Shown one piece after another: positions 46,157 to 56,599 of a stretch of 64,000 nucleotides of DNA. The stretch comes from Lepas anatifera (Eukaryota > Arthropoda > Thecostraca > Lepadidae): the NCBI GenBank assembly GCA_034440635.1, contig JAOTON010002268.1:1178001-1242000 (forward strand), given 5' to 3'. The notes below the pieces were generated by a model. That model had not been told where the DNA came from, searched no databases, and saw only the letters and a program-made list of their open reading frames with translations. The position numbers and the translations under genes were made by a program. The first letter of the stretch is position 1, and every line of letters starts with the position of its first letter.

Positions 46157-46620
46157 TTTCAACCCATTTCTTTCCAGTCAACGCTATTGGGTTATTGTTA
46201 AAATTTATGATTTAAGGGAGGGCACCGTGCCCCGGTGCCCCCCCCAGTTCCGCCGCCAGTGACCATACTCCCGTCATCTTATAATCGAGCAAAAGTAAAA
46301 ATGTCCGGAGCAGCGACGGATCCAACTTCCAAGGGGAGGAGAGTGAATAGAAAATTACCCACTCCTCCCCGCCCCCCATTGGCAGACGCAGAGGGGCCTT
46401 GGGCGGATTCAGGATTGTCGATCGGGTGGGGGCTGGGGGCACCACCCGGACCAGGGGGTGTCACTTTTGACCGGCAAAACTTATCAGGTGGGCGTAAAAT
46501 CATATCCGTGGGCACGGATTTTTGCATCAATGGGGGGGTGGGATGGGAAGCTACGTTTCAGGGGATACCATTGGCCTTCCAAGGCGACGCCGTAACCATT
46601 TCAGGGGGCGACGAGGGTTG

Positions 46621-48396
46621 ATGGGGGCACCTGTCCTCCTGGAGCACTTTGCAACCGTTGGCTCACGCGTAGCAGTGGCGCTGGAGGAGGCCCGACGGGA
46701 CACAGAGCCTTTGCCTCCCCGTCCCCCAGTTGTGGTCAGTGGGGCCTTTCGCGTGCGCCCAGCAACACTACCTGAACTATCATATGCCATCAATCGTATG
46801 TCAACGTCCAAATCTAGCGGAGAAGACGGCATCACCATCAGCATGCTGCGAATGACTTTCCCGGTCATCGGTCCTCATCTGCTCGAAGTTATCAACTCTT
46901 CGCTGATCTCCGGAGAGCTACCAACGGAATGGAAGCTGGCTACAGTTGTCCCACTCCATAAATCGGGAAGTGTAACTGAGCCTGGTAACTACCGTCCCGT
47001 GTCTATTATCAGCACAGTCGCAAAAGTAGCAGAGAGCGTTGTGTGCGTGCAGCTGGTTAACTACATGGAGTCGCATGCAATTCTCAGTGATATCCAGCAT
47101 GGATTCAGAACAGGACGATCCACAGAATCAGCTATGCTAGACGCAGTTGGATGGCTGATGGAAGGCATGGACCAAGGCTTTTAGGGTCCGTCACAACCGC
47201 GGACACGTCCAAAGCCTTCGATTCCGTGGAACACTCCCGACTGATAGAAAAATTAGGATGGTATGGTATAGATAGCCATTGGTTTGAGCGCTGGTTAAGT
47301 GAGCGTAGACAAAAAGTCAAGGGAGGGGATAAAATGCTTCCTATTACACATGGTGTGGTTCAGGGTTCACTTCTCGGCCCAGTCTTGTTTTTACTCTTCA
47401 CAAATGATTTGATGTCTCACGTAGAATCCAAAATTGTCATGTACGCCGATGACGCACAATTCTTGCATCGAGGCCTTAGTCAAAACCCGCTTGAGCTTCA
47501 GGGAAAAGTAGAAGCTACATTCAAGCAAGCCCACACATGGTTTACCCAGAATAGTTTAAAAATCAACCCAACAAAAACTGATCTTATGCTTGTTAGACCA
47601 CGCCATAGGCGGTCATCACTGCAGTTCTCTGTGCAGTTTGGAGATGTTAATGTTAAACCGTCGTCAACTGCCAAGATTTTGGGTCTCACTGTCGATGATG
47701 GATTACATTTTGATGCTCATGTAACAACAGTGATCAAACGGTGCTACTCTACTCTACTCTTGGCTTAGCAAAATTTTCGTACAGACTTCCAGAAGCGGTA
47801 AAGAAGATGATAGTAGAAACTCTTATATTCCCACATATTACCTATTGTTTGTCAATCTGGTCAGGATGCAACAAAAGTCAGCACAACCGCATTCAAAAAG
47901 TCATTAATCATTGCGCGCGAGTCGTGAAAGGAGCCAGAAAGCATGACCATGTGACTCCCATACTAAAAGACTTAAAATGGCCTAGATTCGAGGAATTCTT
48001 ACAGGAGCATGACCTGACTACCATGTGTTATGTTCTGTACTCAAAAATGCCCCATCCAGCCTGCGTGATCGGTTCACACACCGCGAGGAAGTCTCGAGTA
48101 GGCAGACCAGAGCCACGCACGCGGGTGACCTTCACCTACCGCGTGTGCGAACCGAGCACGCCCGGCGATTTTTCAGATATCGGGCCACATCACTGTGGAA
48201 CCTCGCTCCTGCTGAAGTTAGGAACGAGCGCAAACCGGCAAAATGTCGTAGGCTAGCTAACCGCTGGATTAATGATAGACGTCAGGTAGAGAATAGGAGC
48301 TAACTAGTGTGGAGCTGAAGAGTGTATGGTTTGTAATTCATGACGGAAGAGCCATTTTGTATGGAGGACATGAAAATATATGATGATGATGATGGA
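46621..48396 (+). pseudogene. Non-LTR retrotransposon reverse transcriptase, 5'-truncated, three frameshifts
   Basis: Three or four overlapping frames make one protein. Frame 1 (to ~47184) carries KSSGEDGITISMLRM, LPTEWKLATVVPLHKSG and GNYRPVSIISTVAKVAE. Frame 2 (47190-47760) carries ADTSKAFDSVEHSRLIEKL, HGVVQGSLLGPVLFLLFTND and the catalytic YADDAQ. Frame 3 (47741-48045) carries ITYCLSIWSGCNKSQHNRIQ and RVVKGARKHDHVTP. Frame 4 ends RFFRYRATSLWNLAPAEVR with a stop at 48301-48303. The 3' end has a (GAT)n tail at ~48381-48396, as in several CR1/Jockey-group lines. The endonuclease is absent. It lies between the two CACTA-like termini at 45034 and 51705. Confidence 0.85.
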
Positions 48397-48857
48397 TCCG
48401 CGTACGGAGGGGGCAGGAGCCATGCACCCAAATGGCAACATTTTTACCAATCTTTAACAATACTATAGTATTTTTGTACATATACATATACATATAGTAT
48501 TTTGTACATATAGTTTATTTGTACATATTTATGAGTTCTAGTGGTGTTTATGGGCATCCGAAAAGTGCACGGTAATCAGATTTCCGAACATTTCCTGAGG
48601 CTAATGCTCCCAAAAGTTGTGATCTAATCAAGGTCAAAGTTTTCATATTCGGCTTCAGGGCCAATTAGAACCCCGTAAGCCCATTTCAAAGAAAATCGAC
48701 TGGGCACCGTGTAGAAACCGGTCGATTTGTGATGGAATTTCCCTAATTAAGTTTGAATGTTTTAAATAAAAAATACAAATTAGAAATCAGTTTTCACCCA
48801 AGAATGCATGAAATACAGACAGACGCTATTACAAATGCATATTCATTTCATTTACTA

Positions 48858-49238
48858 TTACAAAGAATCAGCAGAAATCGCGACACAAACAAACCACAGC
48901 AAAACCACAGGGAAAATCACACAGTCTGGCGCCTGTTCTCTGGCATCCACATCACCTGAGATCAAACACCTGATCTCCGAGGAGTCTATATCACTCGATG
49001 AACCAACGGCACGGGTTTTGCTGGCACTTTTGTTCCGTCCTGTATTCCAAGTATCAGTGCTTGTACGTAGTGACCGATGATTTTGCTCCACGGTGAAAAC
49101 TTGGAGTTGAACACCGTTGTCGGCGAAGGTAGTCACCTCCATTTTCCCCGCATAGACCGCACGACCCACGAGTTTCAGGCCGGTCTTGTCCTCCACGGTT
49201 TTTTGCCTGAGCGACAGCTCACCCAGAAGCAGGGATAG
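48858..49238 (-). CDS. Candidate exon of an unidentified gene
   Basis: On the minus strand, ATATAACCCCAG is a possible acceptor before 49238. From there a 120+ codon frame reads LSLLLGELSLRQKTVEDKTG, LKLVGRAVYAGKMEVTTFAD, NGVQLQVFTVEQN, then a Ser/Thr-rich stretch (TSTDTWNTGRNKSASK) to a stop at 48858. The first 55 residues look like a folded beta-rich protein and not repeat-derived sequence. I do not recognise the family. No partner exons were found. It lies between the CACTA-like termini, so it might be captured or transposon-encoded. Confidence 0.35.
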   Translation of the reverse strand, partial: LSLLLGELSLRQKTVEDKTGLKLVGRAVYAGKMEVTTFADNGVQLQVFTVEQNHRSLRTSTDTWNTGRNKSASKTRAVGSSSDIDSSEIRCLISGDVDAREQAPDCVIFPVVLLWFVCVAISADSL

Positions 49239-49259
49239 CTGGGGTTATATTTCCCCTGG

Positions 49260-50790
49260 AAAAAATAGACAAAAATAAATATGTTATATTCAATTCGTTG
49301 GCTGGACCAGCTTTATTCAATATAAAACATATGCGTGCGTGATATTCAGTTGATTCGGAGCTGTATTTAAATTTGAATGTGACTATTTTTGACTAGTGAT
49401 TTTCCGTTGCCCGTTTGCTGGCTTATTTATTGTTTGTTTGAACATAAGATTCGTTTTCCAGGGCAAAAGTTTTGAGAAATATCGAGAAGTTCCGTGCCGG
49501 GTATGGATCACAGCAGCCATCCTGTCAATGCCATGGTCCCCCTCCAAAGCAGGCCCGTAACCAGGCAAAAACCTCAGAGGACGTGCAACCAAAGACAGGC
49601 AAGGCACTAGCTGAGAGTCAAGTTTTTTTAAGTTCAGATTTCGGGAAGTCTCTATGCCTTCGGTACGGGGCACAGGTTCCGGAACATTTTTTAAGCTCGG
49701 GGAGGGGGCAAGAGCCGTCGCCGATGGTAGGGTGAAAGGAAATTCAACCTACCACTTAATTTGATAGGTACCGAAAAGGTTCTGAAATCAGCTCAAAGTT
49801 GGGAATTGGGGGAGGGGGCACTGCCCCCACAGTTTGACAGCTAGAGGCAGCCGTTGCCAATACCACTACGGTTTCTGCGCCCATGCTACATGGGACATGC
49901 ATGGACATACATGGGACATTCTGCGCCCATGCCCAGGGAAGTGCTCTGAGCTCGTAGAGAGTGACCAGGCGCCGAGTGCACCCACGTGGCTACGGAACTG
50001 TTCTAAACCAAACCAGGTTTACATAATGGATAAATTCGTCTGTTTGCAAGAATATATTGAAGCGTTTTATTCGTTCCCAGCATAAACATTTTAAAAGGGA
50101 CCAGAGAGGTGTGGCCACGTGTCGTCCAAAGATTTCCTGATCTCATTCCAATTGAGGGGGAGCAGGAAATTTTAGGTATCGTTATTCCCGAACATTGGTC
50201 CTGAGACGACACCAACATCGATTTATGGATTTAACTGAGGGTCTCGGGGGCTGAGCCTGGACTCGTACGGTCTGTCATGGGCCTTTTGATGGTCATTGCC
50301 CTCCCGAGTCGAATCCTGGCTATGCCGCTACTCCTTGATGCCCGAAAGAGAACTTTTTCGAGGGCTCTCTCACTCTCAGAAGCACTCTCAATTATTTGTT
50401 CTCTCCAAAAACTTAACACAACATGGTATTGATTCCGCATTCCCAATGCGATTTTCGTCCACACTAGCAAAATGCACTTAGACTCTGCCAAAAATAAAAA
50501 GGGGTAGGGGTAGACCATTTTCATATTGCTGCTGGCAAAATATTTTCCACGCTTGGATACAAAACTTGTCGGATTTGAGCTCATCGTTGCCTTCCGCATT
50601 GTCTAGTAATACAATTTTCCGGTTTCATCCCAATTGAGCTGAGATATGAATTTTTTGGACGAAAAAGGGGGAGCCCGGACCGCTGATCCCCTCTTTTCCC
50701 TGCTTTTGGTATGGATGACAATTATACAATGAAATTGAAATCTAACAGGGAAATATGTTTAACCTGAAAGCAGTCGCGGTCCAGATCTTA
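49260..50790. other. No gene recognised
   Basis: Some frames (49472-49735; 50231-50599) but no motifs. 49700-49850 is G-rich MITE-like debris. Confidence 0.4.
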
Positions 50791-50796
50791 CGAGTA

Positions 50797-51074
50797 CAGT
50801 GACAGACCCAAGGAAGGGGAAAGGGGGCCGCGGCCTCCTCACGCCTAAGAGGCGCCAATCTGGGGGCGAAAAGGCGCCCCCAAAACAACGGTTTAAACTA
50901 GGTCTTCGAGGCAAACAATATCCGATCTCCTCTCCCCTAGGATACGACATGTGGCGCCCCTGGGTGAAAAAGTCAGCTCCTTTGGCGGGAAAAGGTGCAT
51001 CCTTCGTTTGGCAAAGCGCGCCCTCTGAGGCTCGCTCGCCCTTCACTCTTACCGAAATCCTAGACCCGTCACTT
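50797..51074. mobile_element. GTGACAGACCC-type MITE related to M1
   Basis: CAGTGACAGACCCAAGGA to TCCTAGACCCGTCACTT. The internal TTTAAACTAGGTCTTCGAGG and GGATACGACATGTGG resemble 40640-40740. No clean target duplication is visible. Confidence 0.55.
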
Positions 51075-51705
51075 CACGTGTATGAGTATTCGACAGATGA
51101 CGCCATATTGGGCGATGGTGCTTATGAATTTAAACGGACTAGAAATGTATGGTTCAATTTGAGAGGGCCGACATCCTCCTTGCTCGTCAGGAACAATATT
51201 ATACACCGAATTATCACAGAATAAGTTACACAAGAGGATTATGGCTATTTCACAGGAATAGGTACACTTAAAAACCACTCCACAAACGTCTTCTGACCTT
51301 AACACAGAAAAATAAGACAGAGCTCTTGCCATCAACCGCCTGACTTGACGTTGAAAGGGAAAATGGCTAACAGGCTGCATGGATTCTGGTGTAACGTAAA
51401 CCCCCTGATGAGGCCCAATTTCTTCCGTAAGAGTCTAATTACTATATGTATCGGTAAAAGTGTTTTTCATACTCTACCTTGTGGTTCTTGTTTCCAAAAG
51501 ACGGGTGAATTCACTCCATTTATTGTTACTGCTCCAGCTTTTAGAGAACCAGTACGCTAGTAGAGTAAGCTCACTATTTTTTAAGCCACTTTTCTGTTTT
51601 CCCGCCAAAATTCACTCCTTTTCTTGTGGTATGAAGCCTCTCTAATGAGGCGTAATGACCAAAAAGGCGTTGGAATACTACACCGGGAGTGATTTTTTTC
51701 TCAGT

Positions 51706-52559
51706 GTAGAAATAGGGTTATATAAATACATACATTATCCTACCCGTATTTTACTATTTCACATTTTATTGTTTGGGTCCCAGCAATGGGACGCTAGAAT
51801 TAAAGTAAAATGTCTATTAGACAGTGCTGCCCATTTAAGAAGCCTATTCCACTGGCTCAGATGGGAGGCAGACAGATCGTAGCTTCCGGCGCAGAAGTTT
51901 GGACGTCAATTCATGTTATTCCCATTTTGAACAGCCTTATTGAATTCACCGCGTGCGTGAACTAGCTTTTTTATCGCAGAGTTTCACCACCCGCGAATAA
52001 ATCGTGGAAATGAGTATGCAGTGGGTCTATCAACTCACTGCACAGGCTTTTCTTTCCGCGAGATGTCTTGATGTCTCATCATTCATGTCTTTAGGTCGCC
52101 TGCCCACGCGGTCAGTCCCAACGCAGTAGGCGGGAGAGATGCGCGACCACGCAGCGCCAGGGTGAGGGGGGAGCAGACAATCCCCTCAGCACCCTCCCCC
52201 ACGACCCCTGCGGATGGCGTGCCGCCGGCAGGCTGGTCCCGTTAGCAGCAAACGCCCAACACCGCGCTCAAGGACCCACTGCGCTGGCTCCTCCACTCCG
52301 GGTTGCCGACCCACCGCGCCGACCGTTCATGTGCGTGAGGCCGCGAAACACACTACTTAAAAAATATTCCACGGACAAACACAGTCCAATTTAGTCCACG
52401 AAACAAGGCCGCAGGTAAAATGTGGTGGAGGGCAATTTTGGATGGGGGGAAGGGGGCAAACCTGAAAAACCTAACGCAAGTTTGAGGTTCCCAACCTGCC
52501 AAAATTTCAATGTTTTCTGCAAATTCCGCTCACGCTTGCTTAATCTACCATCTACTTTG
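51706..52559. other. No gene recognised
   Basis: 52070-52340 is CG-rich (CCCACGCGGTCAGTCCCAAC) without a convincing frame. Confidence 0.4.
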
Positions 52560-52800
52560 TGGTCGGGTACCCATATTTCACGTTTCGCCACCCGTGTTCA
52601 GTCCTTGGCCGCCCAACTGCAACATTGATCGCCATCCTCTACTTTCGGGCACGCTCTTCTGCGTAACTGTTTGTACCTCCTACTATTGGCCGCCCTTTTA
52701 CAGTCATAGAGCTCCCCACTCTAAAGTGGTTACCCTCGCACACCTCCTGCCGCCCTTTATTTTGTGGCTGGGTGCCGATAGCTCACGACGTGGAAGATCG
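52560..52800. repeat. GCCGCCC/GGGCGCCCC satellite segment 1
   Basis: Words TTGGCCGCCCAACTGCAACA, TGCCGCCCTTTATTTTGTGG and CTGGGTGCCGATAGCTCAC recur in segments at 54040-54450, 58770-58875 and 59060-59230. The retrotransposon at 52850 interrupts it. Confidence 0.6.
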
Positions 52801-52849
52801 CGAGACAATCCTTTCAAAACTTTAATATTTGCAGGTTGCTCCGGGCTGG

Positions 52850-53875
52850 TTAAAAAGCTTCTTATGCGGTCACACACAACAAGCACGGATAGGCGAAAGC
52901 TCATCGAAATCCCTTCCGATTACTATAGATACTTTCCATGGAGTCGTTTTAGGAACGTTGCTGTTCAAATTTTAAGTAATAACATCTCATCGCACATACC
53001 TACCATCTTTTATAACCGGATTTCGGATCACTTTCGTGCGCTACGCCGTTGACACTCGGCGGGCCATTACGGGACCACGCGGGCGGATAGCCAAAATGCA
53101 GGAATCCATGGAGATTGTTTTAGATAAACTAAGCACCTGGTTTAAACAACACGGAATGATAGTGAATGCAACCAAGGCTGAGCTATTACTGGGTGGTGAT
53201 CAGCGGCAACTTGACCGACTGTCAGAACGTCCGAAAATGCACTTTATGGAGTAACCACTAGCACGCGAAGACAAAGTGCAAAATTTAGAAGTTCTTATAG
53301 ACTCGAATCATTCTTGGAACCAGCACGTGAAACATATCGTAGGCCTATGCTTTGGTATACTTTTAGGACTACTTCATGCCAAACATGTCTGACAAAGTGT
53401 TCTACCCCGTCTCATTGACGCTCTTGTATTTTCACATGTTCGATACTGCGTGCAAATTTATGGAAGTGCAAACATAAGTATTTTGGCTCAGCGACAGAAA
53501 GTTTTCATTTTTGCCGCACGTGTAATTTCTGGCCGAAGAAAATTCAATCATATATCCAATGTTATTGAACAGCTCGAATGGTTTTCGGTGCCTCAGTTAG
53601 TTTCATATCTTGATCTTTGTATGACTCACAAAGTTCTAAGCTCGGGCTTGCCTCCATCCCTGCGATGTAAATTCTCGTACAATCACCAGAACGTATCTCG
53701 AGAAGCTCGACAGTCGTGCTGTCTCTTCCTGGATCGCCCCAGAAATAGCCATGGAAAGCGGCTCTTTTCACAATAGAGCAGCGGTGTTGTACATGCAACC
53801 GAGACGTAATTCCGAATGGATTCGCCTGTTTGAGTGTACCTGCTTAAAGAAGAGGTCCGCAACAGACTGAAGCTC
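52850..53875 (+). pseudogene. Decayed non-LTR reverse transcriptase, C-terminal half
   Basis: Pieces in order: SNNISSHIPTIF (RT), a degenerate DD box in AVDTRRAITGPRGRIAKMQE, LDKLSTWFKQHGMIVNATKAELLL, then after a broken gap VQIYGSANISILAQRQKV, RVISGRRKFNHISNVIEQL and the terminal NSEWIRLFECTCLKKRS read to a stop near 53868. An A-rich 3' end lies at ~54000-54035. It is related to the element at 54600-58760 (shared RVISGRRKF-HIS motif). It is inserted in a GCCGCCC-rich satellite, which resumes at 54040. Confidence 0.72.
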
Positions 53876-54039
53876 ATGTGAACTGACTATTTTATGACTA
53901 TTTTATGCTATATTGTGTCCTTGTGCATTATTTTTATATTGTCTGTACAAACATGATGACGATGGTTTATGAACAGCCCTTTTTAGTGGAAGAAAAAGAT
54001 ACCGTGCAAATAAATAAAAGAAAAAGTAAAGAAGATTAG

Positions 54040-54450
54040 CCGCCCTTGCTCGGCCCTAGGACGCCCCACTGTAACATGGACCATCTTCGACTACTTTTAG
54101 TCGTTCTCTTCTGCAGCGACTGTGAGCCCCTTCTCTATCCTTCATCACTCTGTTACAGCCTCAGGACGTCCCATTTCAACACAAACTGCTCTCATTTCCC
54201 TCAGGCTGCCCTCAAATGTGTGGTTGGACGCCCCGTTTTGACGATTTTCCACCCCTTTCCAGCCCCAGGGAGCCCCATTGTAACATCGACTGCCCTCATC
54301 AAGTCGAAGTCGCCCTCTTCTGCATAATTGCACACATATTCTCTACCATTGACTGCTCTTATGCAGCCTCAGATACCTCAGTTACCCAGCTTGAACGTGG
54401 ACCGAAATCATTCACCTACGGCCGCCCGCTGCTTTGTGGTTGGGCGCCCC
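54040..54450. repeat. GCCGCCC/GGGCGCCCC satellite segment 2
   Basis: GACGCCCCACTGTAACATGG, GAGCCCCATTGTAACATCG and GGCCGCCCGCTGCTTTGTGG alternate with period of roughly 110-130 bp. Confidence 0.6.
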
Positions 54451-56080
54451 TGTTTATTTATTTCACATTGAAGGGCAATTCCATCAAACGATGGCTATTC
54501 TTCATCCCGGTTCGAGTTAAATGAAAACAAAATGATGGAAACAAACCAGACACAACTAGACGCTCACCCTTGCATGCACACACTTGTCCAGACTGTTGGT
54601 TAAGCATCATTCAGCTGCTGCTCCCGTAGATACACTTTTAATCGTGTATTAAACACAGTAATGTTTGTGGCATCGCGGACATTGGTAGGGAGGTCGTTGT
54701 AAGATCTCACAGCCTTGTACAGGAACCTTCGCCTGCCCGACTCCGTCCGAATGACCGGCGTCTGCAGCCGCTGGTTCTGCCGTGTATTTCTGCCTTGAAC
54801 TGACTGTCTAGACGCAAGACTGTTTGTTGGCCATTATCGCGGGATGTCCAGTTAACAATATTTTTTCAAGGTGGTCACGCAGTGGTAGTCAAAAAAGTAT
54901 TCTGCACGAAACCAGCCGAGTCTGCGTATTACATCGCTGATATGGTCAAATTTACGCCGTCCTGAGATCACTCGTGCGCCAAAATTTATCAGTTTCTGTA
55001 ACCGCCGGATCTGAGTAATCGTACAGGCACCATATACACTTAAGCAATAACGCACCACAGACAGTACTAGGCCCTCCACCAATGTTATGATGGTCCTTTC
55101 AGGAATGCAGTGACGTATATGCCCGAGTCCGCGTAGTGTTCCGGTGCAGCGCCTAATAACATCATTGTAAACCCTGTACATGACTAGTAAACAGACTTGT
55201 TGATGACTCAAATTTTTTTGAGTCGAATCAACTCTGACTCACAGCTAAATGGCTGACTCCGATTCTCACTCGACTCACTGAGTTGAAAATGGTGAGCTGA
55301 CTCGACTCAAGCCAAATTCAGAAGTGATTCGACTCGATTCCGACTCAAATCAGCATTGAGTCGGAGTCGATTCCGACTCAGAACAGTGACAAAATATGCA
55401 CAGAAAAAATGTTCATTTCCTTCAATAGTATGCAAAATCCAGTATATTTATTCATGGCGTTAATCTAACTGCACACTTCCTTTAATAATATGCCAATTTC
55501 AATGCATTAATTCATGACAGAAATTATTCCTGCATAGGAATGAAGAAAGATGCTAATCGCAAACAGGTGAGTATGAGGAAGGGCCTGATAGCTTTTCATT
55601 TTAAAGGCATGTCCTTCATGAGCAGTCATAATTGAAGCAATAAGTGACGTTTCAACTGCAAAAAAACAGGAATCAATATTTGAACATATGATATTTTGAC
55701 AGGCAATCCCTGCCCCAGAACATTCTGACCAATCCCGTGACGAACTTAAATTAGAAATAAATACTACACTGTGCACTGCCCCTTACCCTGACTGCCCCTA
55801 TCCAGCACCTCACCAAAACCAAAAACAATGATGAATACTCACTCGCCTTGTCCTCCCGAAAATGCTGTAGTAAACACGTAAACGTTACAGATGGCGCATT
55901 AAAGATATTACGAACCTAGCCTCGGATAGCGCAAACCTGACGATGGATAGCACTTTAAAAATCACGTGATCAAAAAGGCGCAAGAAAAATATGCAGGTTC
56001 ATATTAAGGTAATCATGCCTTCGGGGTACTAAAGCCTAAATGACCAGCCGTGTCAATTGTCATTGTGTTTTTTGTGTGTC

Positions 56081-56182
56081 GGCAGAACGCAAAATAGTAT
56101 GCCGCACGCATGCGCAGTACGGTATCATGGATGTAAGATACCCTTTGCGCATGCGTGCGGCACACTAGTATGCGTTCTGCTC
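56081..56182. repeat. Foldback hairpin with ~45-bp arms
   Basis: The left arm GGCAGAACGCAAAATAGTAT then GCCGCACGCATGCGCA is mirrored by GCGCATGCGTGCGGCACACT and AGTATGCGTTCTGC, around a short loop with GGTATC/GATACC. It may be a tiny foldback element within the hAT-like insertion. Confidence 0.85.
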
Positions 56183-56405
56183 GGCAGAATAACACGGCTA
56201 CTAGCATTTTGTTGCGCACCATGATTGTTTTGTTACTAATGTGGCGCGCGCGGGGCAGCAGTGTGTGAGAAGAGTGGTAAATAAAAATAATCGGCATCAT
56301 CATAATTTGAAGAGCGGGCTGTGGTTGTTTGTGAGTGAGAGGATTGATATATATTTTTCAGTGTATCAGTTTCACAGTTTGAAATTACTCAGGCTACGCC
56401 AGAGG

Positions 56406-56560
56406 CAGTGGCAGATCTAGCCGGGTGGTTTGGGAGGGGCAAACTAAAGTCGAAAAGCAAAAAGCAAAAAAAACGTCGCGCAGTGAAAAATTGCGTTACA
56501 ATATGCCTTTTCGGTAGGATTTTGGGAGCTCTTGGATAGTTTTGAAAAAATCGCTTTGAT
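56406..56560 (+). mobile_element. Partial M2 MITE
   Basis: It begins CAGTGGCAGATCTAGCCGGG and keeps the GTCGAAAAGCAAAAAGC and CAGTGAAAAATTG words, then loses similarity next to the isolated TAGGGGAGA end at 56583. Confidence 0.65.
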
Positions 56561-56582
56561 ACAACTTGTCCATGATACAACT

Positions 56583-56599
56583 CTCCCCGCTCTCCCCTA
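56583..56599. mobile_element. Isolated right end of a TAGGGGAGA-type element
   Basis: The sequence CTCCCCGCTCTCCCCTA is the complement of the shared terminus. Just inside it, ACTTGTCCATGATACAACTC repeats the word TACAACTT/TACAACTC twice, which would be the member-specific motif. No partner end is visible. Directly upstream is a partial MITE (56406-56560), so this end was probably stranded by a rearrangement inside the surrounding hAT-like element. Confidence 0.5.

Larger units (their letters stand above)
45660..46261. mobile_element. MITE with CAGYGACGG/CCGCCGCCAGTG ends, carrying two nested insertions
   Basis: It is flanked by perfect 8-bp repeats ACCATACT (45652-45659 and 46262-46269). The body matches 42407-42553 and, inverted, 60245-60370 (shared AATTTAAGGGGGGCACCAT and CCAGTCAACGC segments). 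The real element is about 150 bp; the rest is the insertion at 45712-46156. The hAT superfamily is inferred from the 8-bp duplication and CAG..CTG-like ends. Confidence 0.85.
45034..51705. mobile_element. Pair of CACTA-like termini, possibly one 6.7-kb nested element
   Basis: The left end CACTGAGAGAAAAATCACCC (45034) matches the inverted right end CACTGAGAAAAAAATCACTC (51705). CACTG starts are typical of CACTA elements. Both ends have repeated subterminal words around GGAGTGA/TCACTCC (45160-45360; 51510-51690). A dinucleotide TA flanks both. The interior holds several younger insertions and a retrotransposon. The two ends could also belong to two separate copies. Confidence 0.5.
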
